Source: a virus. Taken from it: 64,000 nt of DNA. The stretch covers positions 203,767 to 267,766 of the IMG/VR virus record IMGVR_UViG_3300042868_009074. One strand, written 5' to 3'. The stretch's first letter is position 1, and every line of letters begins with the position of its first letter. Both the position numbers and the translations under genes were made by a program. The notes below the pieces were generated by a model. That model was not told where the DNA came from. It saw only the letters and a program-made list of their open reading frames with translations, and did no database searches. Shown here one piece after another: positions 24,738 through 32,518 of this stretch.

Positions 24738-24814
24738 GCGGGTGTATCCCCTCACTCTTATAAAGTGTAGAAAGGGTAGTTGGTGGCACGCGGGTTCAAA
24801 TCCCGTCACCCGCA
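24738..24814 (+). ncRNA. tRNA-like element with missing D-arm
   Basis: Perfect seven-pair acceptor GCGGGTG/CACCCGC with discriminator A, and T-arm GCGGG-TTCAAAT-CCCGT. A hairpin CACT-CTTATAA-AGTG resembles an anticodon arm with UAU (Ile). Total length 77 is right for a tRNA, but no D-arm can be drawn. Instead GGGTAGT and GGTGG inside it pair perfectly with ACTACCC and CCACC upstream (24714-24728), making a pseudoknot-like alternative. It may be a tRNA mimic, a damaged tRNA or part of a larger RNA. Confidence 0.4.
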
Positions 24815-24832
24815 CTTTACCGAAAGGTTCTT

Positions 24833-25117
24833 ATGGAATCCGAACAATTAGATGATATAATTAATTCAGTCATCAATGAACATGATGTTATACTGAATAA
24901 TTATAACGATATCTATTCTTTATTCAAAGAAATTATTTGGATGCCCAAACAAGTTCTCATAAATCTTTCTTCTGTTGTTGAGTATATGCAAAGTAAAGAT
25001 TCCAAATCAACATTGGATGCGCTACAAGAAACTAGTGCAATCCTTGAATCATTAAACAAAAAAATCAATCAATCAATTGAGTTAATCAAATCTGGAGAAG
25101 TTGTTGAAAAAAACTAG
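24833..25117 (+). CDS. hypothetical coiled-coil protein, 94 aa
   Basis: Starts MESEQLDDIINSVINEH after GAAAGGTT. Predominantly helical with heptads near residues 55-90 (LQETSAILESLNKKINQS). Overlaps the whiB gene. Possibly a partner of the regulator. Confidence 0.6.
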   Translation: MESEQLDDIINSVINEHDVILNNYNDIYSLFKEIIWMPKQVLINLSSVVEYMQSKDSKSTLDALQETSAILESLNKKINQSIELIKSGEVVEKN

Positions 25118-25508
25118 TAGAAAACCAAAAGGCTCTAAAAAGCTAGATGACTTTAATATTATTTCTGCTAATGAAAATGGTTGGAGACACAAAGCTTCTT
25201 GCTCTTCTAAGGAAGTCAATAGCAATTGGTTCTTTGCTCAACCTAAATCCCCTGAAGCCAATAGAGCTTTAAGCGTTTGCAAAAACTGTCCTGTTAAAGC
25301 TAATTGTCTTTACGATGCAATCATGTATCAATACCATGGTATATGGGGTGGCTATACTCAAGAAGCCCGTAATAAGATAATTGTTCATTACCTCAATAAT
25401 GATTTGACTTCTTTTACCCTTGAGCAAGCAAAACAAATCTATGATCATGTAGAACAATCTGGACAGCGTAAACCTGTCAATACAACTAACGTCCATATAA
25501 AACGTTAG
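25101..25508 (+). CDS. whiB: WhiB-family Fe-S transcription factor, 135 aa
   Basis: TTG start placed six bases after GGAGAA. The WhiB domain has four cluster ligands, Cys34, Cys60, Cys63 and Cys69 (KASCSS; CKNCPVKANC), and the G[V/I]WGG turn at about 80-84 (GIWGGYTQ). Wbl proteins bind a [4Fe-4S] cluster and the sigma factor and are confined to actinobacteria and their phages, which is the best single host marker here. Phage Wbl copies can act as dominant regulators of host wbl pathways. Confidence 0.92.
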   Translation: MLKKTSRKPKGSKKLDDFNIISANENGWRHKASCSSKEVNSNWFFAQPKSPEANRALSVCKNCPVKANCLYDAIMYQYHGIWGGYTQEARNKIIVHYLNNDLTSFTLEQAKQIYDHVEQSGQRKPVNTTNVHIKR

Positions 25509-25530
25509 GTACAACTATTCTGGAGTGTGT

Positions 25531-26289
25531 ATGCACAACTATTCTTTTAACGATAACGATGATGACATCTTTGATGAAGAAAAAACTTTAACTAGTTCTA
25601 AACCTAAAGAACAAAAAAACTTTAAAGAAGATGTTAAAGATAAAGTTTCTGATTCAGACAAAGAGTTGAAAGACCTTATCGATTCTTTGTCATTAGACGA
25701 TGATGAACAGAAACCTTTTAGCTTTGTTGCTAGTCTTGCTCTTAACTTTTATGGAGCTTCTGTTAAATGGATACAATCTAATCATGATGATCAGTTTAAG
25801 AAAGCTCTTCATTCTTATTTAGAATCTCTTAATAAAGGTAACCAAAAATCTTTTCCTTTTTATGAGAAGTACTATACAGCTCAATCTGATTTAGCTATGC
25901 GGAGAGTCGTTAATTTATTCTTACAAGAAGTAGTTAATTCTCCAGAAAAAATAGAACAACTAGTTAATAAAATTGGTTCTTCAGTTGATCCTAATTTTGT
26001 GACTACTTACTTTGCATCTTACTTTAATATAAACCAGTTTACTATTTTAGAATGCTTCTCTCATTACAAAGCTCTAGCTCAGTACTTAGATCTTCCATTT
26101 GATGACTCAATAATGAAAGAGGTTAGTGGAGGAGCTCTTTCTCCAATTGACTATGAAACATTTTCTTCTAATCAATTCTCTCTTGCCATTATGGATAATC
26201 AAGAACTTAAGACTATCCTTACAGAAGTATTATCTGAATCAATAAAGACCTTTGTAAGAGTTAAGAACTTAGAAGATCTAGATATATAA
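25531..26289 (+). CDS. hypothetical helical protein, 252 aa
   Basis: The ATG at 25531 follows GGAG at five bases; a GTG two codons earlier is less likely. Acidic, low-complexity N-terminus (MHNYSFNDNDDDIFDEE) then an all-helical body. No motif. Unknown. Confidence 0.65.
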   Translation: MHNYSFNDNDDDIFDEEKTLTSSKPKEQKNFKEDVKDKVSDSDKELKDLIDSLSLDDDEQKPFSFVASLALNFYGASVKWIQSNHDDQFKKALHSYLESLNKGNQKSFPFYEKYYTAQSDLAMRRVVNLFLQEVVNSPEKIEQLVNKIGSSVDPNFVTTYFASYFNINQFTILECFSHYKALAQYLDLPFDDSIMKEVSGGALSPIDYETFSSNQFSLAIMDNQELKTILTEVLSESIKTFVRVKNLEDLDI

Positions 26290-26305
26290 CAGAAAGTTTT
26301 AAAAT

Positions 26306-26614
26306 ATGTCAGAAGCCGTAATAATACCCGTTGAACAAAAAGAATATGTTTCAGTTCTTTTAACTCTTGAAGTTACTGATTGCTACCACATGGCTGAACT
26401 TCTTATGACAGTTGCTTCACAGGTAGCAAGAATAAAAAACAATAAAATTTCTTTAGTAGAATCCCAAATTGTGTTATTAGATTCCGAAACTGGTCAACCA
26501 AAATACCGAGATATTGAAGATGATGACGAAGGTTATGAATATCAGATGACTGAATCTGGGGTTATTAAAAATGATGAACATTTGATTGTATTTGATCCAA
26601 ATGAAGAAATATAG
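26306..26614 (+). CDS. hypothetical acidic protein, 102 aa
   Basis: Starts MSEAVIIPVEQKEYVSV. Acidic with alternating strands and helices. Two bases before the membrane protease gene. Unknown. Confidence 0.6.
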   Translation: MSEAVIIPVEQKEYVSVLLTLEVTDCYHMAELLMTVASQVARIKNNKISLVESQIVLLDSETGQPKYRDIEDDDEGYEYQMTESGVIKNDEHLIVFDPNEEI

Positions 26615-26616
26615 AT

Positions 26617-27060
26617 ATGTTTATAGGAAAAAAGTTTAAATCTTTTACAGTTAGCTTTTGTACTATTGGTGCTCTCGCTGCAATCAACTATACATTGATC
26701 CATAACCCTTTAGTGTTTGTCTTTACTATGATGTTACTGGTTCATGAACTAGGTCATTATCTTATTGCTAAACTAGCTAAAGCAGATGCATCTTATCCTT
26801 TCTTTATACCTCTTCCTTTTATAGGTATAGGTATAACCAGAGTTAAAAATCTCTTACCCAAGCACAGAGCTTCCGTTGCTATTGCCGGAGTTCTGTTTTC
26901 TGCATTGTTTATTTTAAACGTTATTTTTAATAACTTTATATATCATATGTTTACTTTTTCTTCTTTATTTGTTCTTTTGTTTCTGGAATTGTTCTTTAAC
27001 TATTTCGGATCAGACGGTAATAAATACCGTCAATCAAAACTTTCTTTGCTATCTTCCTAA
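26617..27060 (+). CDS. site-2-protease-like (M50) membrane metalloprotease, 147 aa
   Basis: Several membrane helices. HELGH at 43-47 lies inside a hydrophobic segment (MMLLVHELGHYLIAKL), the zinc-binding HExxH of M50 intramembrane proteases. NYFGSDGNKYR near 128-138 sits where the third ligand Asp-Gly motif (NxxPxxxxDG) is expected, inside the last hydrophobic region. The product is compact, about two-thirds of a usual S2P core. Such proteases cleave membrane-tethered regulators such as anti-sigma factors. The short length leaves room for an inactive or novel variant. Confidence 0.7.
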   Translation: MFIGKKFKSFTVSFCTIGALAAINYTLIHNPLVFVFTMMLLVHELGHYLIAKLAKADASYPFFIPLPFIGIGITRVKNLLPKHRASVAIAGVLFSALFILNVIFNNFIYHMFTFSSLFVLLFLELFFNYFGSDGNKYRQSKLSLLSS

Positions 27061-27099
27061 ACCAAAACAAAACATAAATCATCATTGAACAGGAAAACC

Positions 27100-27327
27100 A
27101 TGAATCAAAGCAACAAGGCCAAAGCTAATATGTTAGAAAACAAAATCAATAATTTCTTTGAAGAATCTTATTTTGATGTTCAAGGAATGACTACTAAGAT
27201 TTCTTTTAATGAGACTCAACTTGTTCGTCTTATGACTAAGATTAGTGTTGGTCTTGTGACTGTTTGGTGGTCATCGTTAGAACTCAAAACTCTGCTAAAA
27301 ACTTATCAATTATCTAAGGGGCTTTAA
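27100..27327 (+). CDS. hypothetical protein, 75 aa
   Basis: The ATG at 27100 follows AGGAAAA. Starts MNQSNKAKANMLENKI. Helical. TAATG overlap with the next gene. Unknown. Confidence 0.55.
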   Translation: MNQSNKAKANMLENKINNFFEESYFDVQGMTTKISFNETQLVRLMTKISVGLVTVWWSSLELKTLLKTYQLSKGL

Positions 27328-27719
27328 TGTCTGAATATCCTGAACAAATTCCAAAGGAACAAAAGCCTTTGGATAAGTTTACCTTTTCTCTTAATCTTTC
27401 CAACAAAGTTAAAGAAGATCTAGAGTCTGAACTTTCTACAATAGAAGAGAGAATAAATTCTATTGTTAATAAGGTTACTGTTGACGGGATGCCTATACTA
27501 AAAGCTATTCTTCAAACCAGCCACGATAAAAAAGAACTTAAGCGTTTAGCTAAAGGTCTAGATAGAGTTGCTGATTTGATTGAAGGATCTGATCATATTA
27601 AAACTCGGTTAAATATAATTGATACCGCACATAAAGATCCTGATTGGTTCGCTTGGACCTTTGGTGATTTCTCTGAAGAAATCGACAAGCACATTGAATC
27701 TATTCTAGACGAAAGCTGA
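27327..27719 (+). CDS. hypothetical helical protein, 130 aa
   Basis: Coupled upstream; two bases before the E2-like gene. Starts MSEYPEQIPKEQKPLD. Helical and acidic. Its place at the head of the cassette suggests an accessory role, otherwise unknown. Confidence 0.6.
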   Translation: MSEYPEQIPKEQKPLDKFTFSLNLSNKVKEDLESELSTIEERINSIVNKVTVDGMPILKAILQTSHDKKELKRLAKGLDRVADLIEGSDHIKTRLNIIDTAHKDPDWFAWTFGDFSEEIDKHIESILDES

Positions 27720-27721
27720 TT

Positions 27722-29644
27722 ATGTCTAAAAATATAACCTATTCTATTGAGCAAACAGAGTCAACTATTGTAGCTCGCTCTACTGTAAAATCTTTTAACT
27801 TAGATCATGTGACAGATAAAGATATTACTTCTTATTATCGTCAGATTTCTAACCAGGCTTTATTTGACACCGGTCTTTTGCCCCTTAATGGAACTGGAAT
27901 TCTTTCTATCCGTTCTGCAGGACGGCATACTCAGATAGCTTTCCAGCATGCTCCAGCATTGGCTTACATTAACTGGGGTGCTAACGAAGGAGACCGAAAC
28001 GCTAAAGCCTATTTGCTTGCTCAGCCTTATCGTATTTGGGTAGCAGATCTTTTAGACGGCAATCTATACGGTGCTAGAATGTTCTATAGCCCTTATCCAA
28101 TCAGCCATCCTGATCAGCCTCTTTATCATATCAACCTTCCTAACACTAACTGCAAGGGTTATCGTGGTAATGGTGTAGGTTGGCAATGCTTGTATCACAA
28201 TGAAGACTGGACTAACATTTCTTTTAACGATAAAGTTAATAAGTTGATTCAACGTTGTTCAGGCATTGAAGCATACAACGATGCTAACATGTCAGAGACT
28301 GATGGTCCTAGGTTTTATCGTGAAAACAATAAACCAGAATACCTTTGGAACCCATCTGCTTGGCAAGAAAAATCTCAAGAAGAAGGATTAGACTGGACTC
28401 TTGATGAAGATATGTGGATTCCTATTCTTGTTAAAGATATGGATAACCAAGACAAGCACTACGATGATGGTCAACCATTAACATTTGCAATGGCTTTGTT
28501 AGGTAACTATAATTCTTACTACAATGATAACTATCACCCTAAGCTTATCAACGCTTTTGCTCGTACTGATATTGATATTCCTACAGACCAAGTATTTAAT
28601 GTCTTTGTACAAGCTCACAACTCTGCTAAAACTGAACCTCAAAAGCTAGATCAGTTTAATGCTGCTGCTTTAAGCAAGGTAAAGATTGCAGAAACTTTTG
28701 TACAACCTTCGCTATTCAATTCACCAGACGATGATAATGATAACACGTTTACTTGCCCAGGATGTGAAGAATCTTATTCTGAAGATAATGAAGAGTTCTT
28801 TGCTGATCCTAAAGGATCTAACTGGTGTCAAAGTTGCTTCCAAGAAAATTGGGTTTATTGTGAAAACGTAGATACTTATCTTCATGCAGAAGATGATGAT
28901 GCTGTTTACATGGAAGCTTATTCTTATTATGTAGATGCCAAGAAAGCAACTATAAAAGAATGTAACCATTGCGACATGTCTTATTGGATCACTAAAGATT
29001 CTACTGAATCATTTCCGTTCTATCAGTTTCAATCGCAAAAAGAAGACGTTGATTTAGTTGATTGTTGTCCATCATGTTTTAACGAACAAGCAGCTGAACA
29101 TCTTCCTGATCTTCTTCCTTCTGGATTAAACCCTTACAGTAAAAAGCCTGTTTACACTAAGAACCATGCTGTATGTTCTGGTTGTAATGTTGGTATATTT
29201 GTGGATGTTCCTGAGCTTGCTCACACTTATGTAAGCGTTCCTTCTTTGTTTCATCATAACGCTAACTTTTGGGAAGACATTGAAATTGATATTTCTACGT
29301 TTACTTTAGCCAGTCAAAAGTTTTGTTTACAATGTGCAAAGAAACAACACTATTGTCCTTCTGGACATTGGACTGACAAGAGTAATATTTCGATAATGCC
29401 TTTTGTCTCTACTCCTTTTGTTAATTCTAAAGGCGATGAAATAATTCTTAAAATAAAAGAAGTTTGTCAAGGATGTTTAAACTCTAAATATGATTTAGAT
29501 GATCCTGTTAAATCTTTGTTTACTCATACTCATTATTATTACAGAGCTTTGAGTTCAGTTTACTACGACCTTCATCCACAATATTCTACTACATTTGAAT
29601 TGTTCAATACTGACGGTTCAGATTACAGTCCAGAACCTTTTTAA
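27722..29644 (+). CDS. E2-like (PRTRC-B/Prok-E2_D type) domain fused to multiple zinc ribbons, 640 aa
   Basis: The N-terminal third holds PYRIWVADLLDGNLYGARMF, then LYHINLPNTNCKGYRGNG and VGWQCLYHNEDW (about 102-163). This is the strand, Pro, Asn-x-Cys, Trp/Cys pattern I associate with prokaryotic E2-like PRTRC-B proteins; Cys144 and Cys156 are candidate thioester residues. Residues 345-590 hold at least seven CxxC pairs (CPGC, CQSC, CNHC, CPSC, CSGC, CLQC, CQGC): tandem zinc ribbons, as expected for a substrate or partner recognition arm. It lies 40 bases upstream of the JAMM gene. The family assignment is by eye; the zinc ribbons are certain. Confidence 0.5.
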   Translation: MSKNITYSIEQTESTIVARSTVKSFNLDHVTDKDITSYYRQISNQALFDTGLLPLNGTGILSIRSAGRHTQIAFQHAPALAYINWGANEGDRNAKAYLLAQPYRIWVADLLDGNLYGARMFYSPYPISHPDQPLYHINLPNTNCKGYRGNGVGWQCLYHNEDWTNISFNDKVNKLIQRCSGIEAYNDANMSETDGPRFYRENNKPEYLWNPSAWQEKSQEEGLDWTLDEDMWIPILVKDMDNQDKHYDDGQPLTFAMALLGNYNSYYNDNYHPKLINAFARTDIDIPTDQVFNVFVQAHNSAKTEPQKLDQFNAAALSKVKIAETFVQPSLFNSPDDDNDNTFTCPGCEESYSEDNEEFFADPKGSNWCQSCFQENWVYCENVDTYLHAEDDDAVYMEAYSYYVDAKKATIKECNHCDMSYWITKDSTESFPFYQFQSQKEDVDLVDCCPSCFNEQAAEHLPDLLPSGLNPYSKKPVYTKNHAVCSGCNVGIFVDVPELAHTYVSVPSLFHHNANFWEDIEIDISTFTLASQKFCLQCAKKQHYCPSGHWTDKSNISIMPFVSTPFVNSKGDEIILKIKEVCQGCLNSKYDLDDPVKSLFTHTHYYYRALSSVYYDLHPQYSTTFELFNTDGSDYSPEPF

Positions 29645-29684
29645 AATTTAAAACTACAACTACAAATATACTATTGGAGAAATT

Positions 29685-31385
29685 ATGTCTAATAAAATTA
29701 AAGAACCAGTTACTCTAGATGATCTAGACTACTTCTGGATGACTAACGGAGCACCATGTTTTATGGCTGACCGTGAAGACATCTGTGAAGTAGTTGAGTC
29801 TCTAGGTTTTCAGATCTATTACTTAATCGCTGATCTTGCAATTAATAAAGAAGTTAAAGGCAAAGATAAACAATTTAAAGAAATTACGTGGATTGAGACT
29901 ACTCATAAAGCCCGAGTTCTTAAAGTTGTTAATAACATTATTGGTCGTTCTGTTTCAGAAACAGATGATGAATTTGGACAAGACATTCTTTCTTCAGTAG
30001 AAGAATCTGCAACATACAACATGCCAAAGATTCCTAAAGTTATTGTTAAAAAGTTAGACGAGTTCTTTAGATTAGTGCACGCTCAGCACGGCACCGAGTC
30101 TATAGTCATCTTAACTTTTGATCCTAATGTAAACACATCTGATGGTTGGGGTGTCTTGGTTCCTGAACAGACTAATACTCCAGCACACTGCAAGTATGAC
30201 GCTGAGTCCATTGTTGATCTTAAACCTGACCATGTAATCATTGTTGGCTCAGTCCACAGTCATCCTGAGATGGCAGCATACGCCTCTGGGACCGATCATG
30301 AGGACCAAGCAGACTTCGATGGGGTCCACATCACCTACGGCTGGATGAAGACCAAGAACGGTGGAGCTACTGAGTATCATGCAGAGATGCAAATGAACGG
30401 TACTGCTTATCTTTTGAATATTGAAGATGTCTTTGAAGACACTACTGAAATTAAAGATCCAGATCCTCAAGTTGTTGAATGGTCCGGCAAAGTAAAAAAA
30501 GTATCCCCCCCGCCGTACAAAGCGGGGGTTACACCACAGGCTACCCAAGCCCTGCCAACTGGTCAGGCTCAGGGTCTAGTGTCGGGACATACGGGCACTA
30601 CTGGGATTAACTATTACGGTGGACGTTCTGTTCCATCTCGTAAGCAAACAATCCCTTTTCAAATGGATGAATACGATGGTCAACTCGTTGCCGAGATTGA
30701 CACTTCTTCAAATGTTTCAATGACCTGTCCTTCTTGTGAACTATATCTATTTAAAGCAGACGTTGAAGGACATGGCTTTTGTCCAGCTTGTGACATCCCA
30801 TTAGCTCCTAAAAATGCTTCTCTTAAATCTATTGAATTTGCAGTTAATTATCATCTTGTCAATCGTTCTAAAGAAACAGGATGTGCCTATTACCTTTGGT
30901 GTAAAGACGATAAGAATGAAAACTTTCTTATTCAAATTAAACCAGATGAATTAGATAGTCGTGACATTTCAATCGGTTCTAGAATAGATGAATTCGAAGA
31001 GTATGGTGATGCTGATCAAGCTGGCTTATCTCTTCTTAAAGAATCAGATGGCTTGTTCTTTTATGCAGAAGACGTAACATTATGTTGTGCGTGTCCTGCT
31101 GACAGAGCATGGACTGAATGCAAGTGTGCACCTACGGTTTACTGGGAAGACATTGAAAGATTTGAAATAGCAGCAAACAATACAGAAAAATATGTTGCTG
31201 ATTCAATTTGTCAAACATGTGCTTTCTATTGTCTTCCTGAATGTGATTCTTATAGAAACAACATTATTGAATTTATTTCTACACAACAGTTGCCATCCAA
31301 AGCAATAGATGGCTGTGATTCTTGGGTTGATTTTTCCAAGGTTGCTAACGATATAGATAGCGGTATTTATGACACATACAGATAA
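29685..31385 (+). CDS. JAMM/MPN isopeptidase (PRTRC protein A-like) with C-terminal zinc ribbons, 566 aa
   Basis: A textbook JAMM motif: VHSHPEMAAYASGTD with His191, His193, Ser201 and Asp204 (HxHx7Sx2D). It is preceded by WGVLVPEQTNTPAHC, where Glu161 is the likely catalytic Glu. The WxxxVPEQ...VHSHxxMxAxxSxTDxxDxxxF arrangement is that of PRTRC protein A. JAMM peptidases remove or process ubiquitin-like proteins. A Pro/Gly-rich linker (275-320) leads to a zinc ribbon (CPSC...CPAC, about 348-369) and a Cys-rich end (CCACPADRAWTECKC). Its end overlaps the E1 gene by 17 bases, so they are co-translated. Confidence 0.9.
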   Translation: MSNKIKEPVTLDDLDYFWMTNGAPCFMADREDICEVVESLGFQIYYLIADLAINKEVKGKDKQFKEITWIETTHKARVLKVVNNIIGRSVSETDDEFGQDILSSVEESATYNMPKIPKVIVKKLDEFFRLVHAQHGTESIVILTFDPNVNTSDGWGVLVPEQTNTPAHCKYDAESIVDLKPDHVIIVGSVHSHPEMAAYASGTDHEDQADFDGVHITYGWMKTKNGGATEYHAEMQMNGTAYLLNIEDVFEDTTEIKDPDPQVVEWSGKVKKVSPPPYKAGVTPQATQALPTGQAQGLVSGHTGTTGINYYGGRSVPSRKQTIPFQMDEYDGQLVAEIDTSSNVSMTCPSCELYLFKADVEGHGFCPACDIPLAPKNASLKSIEFAVNYHLVNRSKETGCAYYLWCKDDKNENFLIQIKPDELDSRDISIGSRIDEFEEYGDADQAGLSLLKESDGLFFYAEDVTLCCACPADRAWTECKCAPTVYWEDIERFEIAANNTEKYVADSICQTCAFYCLPECDSYRNNIIEFISTQQLPSKAIDGCDSWVDFSKVANDIDSGIYDTYR

Positions 31386-32133
31386 TTCTCCTAGAAGAGT
31401 AGTTCTTGTTGGTGCCGGTGGCATTGGCACTTGGCTTGCTGAAGGCGTAGCTCGAATGCTAGAGTGGAAATTTCCTGGCTCTGCATTGATTCTTGTTGAC
31501 GGTGATAACTATGAACAAAAGAATTTAGAACGTCAGAACTTTAAACAGATGGGCAACAAGGCTTCAGTTAAAGCTTTGGAACTTACTCCTTCATTTCCAA
31601 ACACAATGTTTATTCCAGTCCCTAAATGGGTTGTTGATGATAACTTTGCTGGAGTAACAGATGAAGAATCTCCAAAGATTAAAGCTTCTGAGCTAATCAC
31701 TGAAGGAGATATTGTTCTTGCAGTAGTAGATAACTTTGCTGCACGCAAAATCTTGTTCGATGCGGCATCTAAACTTGATAATGTTGACGTCTTTACTGGT
31801 GGCAATGATGATGACCTTTTTGGTTCTATCTATCATTATCAACGCAGAGATGCTAAAGATGTTACTGAGCATCCAGTAACCTTTCATCCAGAGTATGAGA
31901 GTCCACCAGATAAAAACCCCGGTGAGATGTCTTGTCAAGAACGAGCAGAAGTAAATGGTGGAACCCAGTTACTTGCAACTAACATGGCAGTTGCAGCTTT
32001 TATTCTTGGTCGTATTCACAAAACAATTGTGAACAACCAAAACCCCGAAGAGTCTGAGATTTACTTTGATCTCGGCGTCGGTAAATCAGAACCATATAAC
32101 CGTATGGTTCAATTAGTACCACTACCAGTATAA
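31369..32133 (+). CDS. E1-like ThiF-family adenylyltransferase, 254 aa
   Basis: Rossmann ATP-binding motif VVLVGAGGIGTW (11-22), Asp44 and Asp46 in LVDGDNYEQKNLERQNF with the conserved Arg55-Gln56, and a VVDNFAARK strand (119-127). This is the ThiF/MoeB/E1 set that adenylates the C-terminus of a ubiquitin-like protein. Cys189 in EMSCQERAEVNGGTQ is a candidate catalytic or zinc Cys. Overlaps the JAMM gene; the Ubl gene follows 17 bases later. It matches the ThiF-related member of PRTRC cassettes. Confidence 0.9.
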   Translation: MTHTDNSPRRVVLVGAGGIGTWLAEGVARMLEWKFPGSALILVDGDNYEQKNLERQNFKQMGNKASVKALELTPSFPNTMFIPVPKWVVDDNFAGVTDEESPKIKASELITEGDIVLAVVDNFAARKILFDAASKLDNVDVFTGGNDDDLFGSIYHYQRRDAKDVTEHPVTFHPEYESPPDKNPGEMSCQERAEVNGGTQLLATNMAVAAFILGRIHKTIVNNQNPEESEIYFDLGVGKSEPYNRMVQLVPLPV

Positions 32134-32150
32134 TAGGAGAATCTATTACT

Positions 32151-32402
32151 ATGAATAATCAATCATCATCAGCTTCGGCTGCGTCTTCTTCTGGCGTAGC
32201 TAACGTCAGATTTGGCGTTTACAGTCAGCCAACACCAGTTGCTGGCAAAAGCGTTAAAGAAGTTCGCGAGCAATTCAGCAAGTTGTGGGGAATCCCCAAC
32301 GACGCAATTGCTTACAAGGGCAAGGATAAGCTTGACGAAGACTATGTCGTTCAGCCAAGTGACAACCTTGAGTTCCATCGCCGTGCCGGCGAAAAGGGCT
32401 AA
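32151..32402 (+). CDS. ubiquitin-like beta-grasp protein ending in Gly (PRTRC-C-like), 83 aa
   Basis: After a Ser/Ala-rich start (1-17) comes NVRFGVYSQPTPVAGKSVKE, a helix VREQFSKLWGI, then DAIAYKGKDKLDEDYVVQPS, DNLEFHRRAGEKG. This is strand-strand-helix-strand-strand beta-grasp order with a conserved KGxxLDEDxxVQxxD turn. It ends in Gly-Glu-Lys-Gly with a free C-terminal Gly, so E1 could adenylate it without processing. Codons are clearly GC-richer than in neighbouring genes, as for an abundant protein. A strong hairpin follows at once. Confidence 0.8.
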   Translation: MNNQSSSASAASSSGVANVRFGVYSQPTPVAGKSVKEVREQFSKLWGIPNDAIAYKGKDKLDEDYVVQPSDNLEFHRRAGEKG

Positions 32403-32420
32403 CTAACCCTTGCAAAGATC

Positions 32421-32472
32421 GTGGGGGAGGATGTACTAAACTTCTTACTTGATGTAGTACAGCTTCCCCCAC
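32421..32472 (+). terminator. strong hairpin after the Ubl gene
   Basis: GTGGGGGAG pairs with CTTCCCCCAC (one bulge) and an inner GTACTA pairs with TAGTAC; a T-run follows at about 32480-32485. Probably a partial terminator that raises Ubl output relative to the AAA gene downstream. Confidence 0.75.
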
Positions 32473-32518
32473 TCTTACATTTTTTACAAAGGCCCCCACT
32501 TATTTTAAAGGTATCCTA

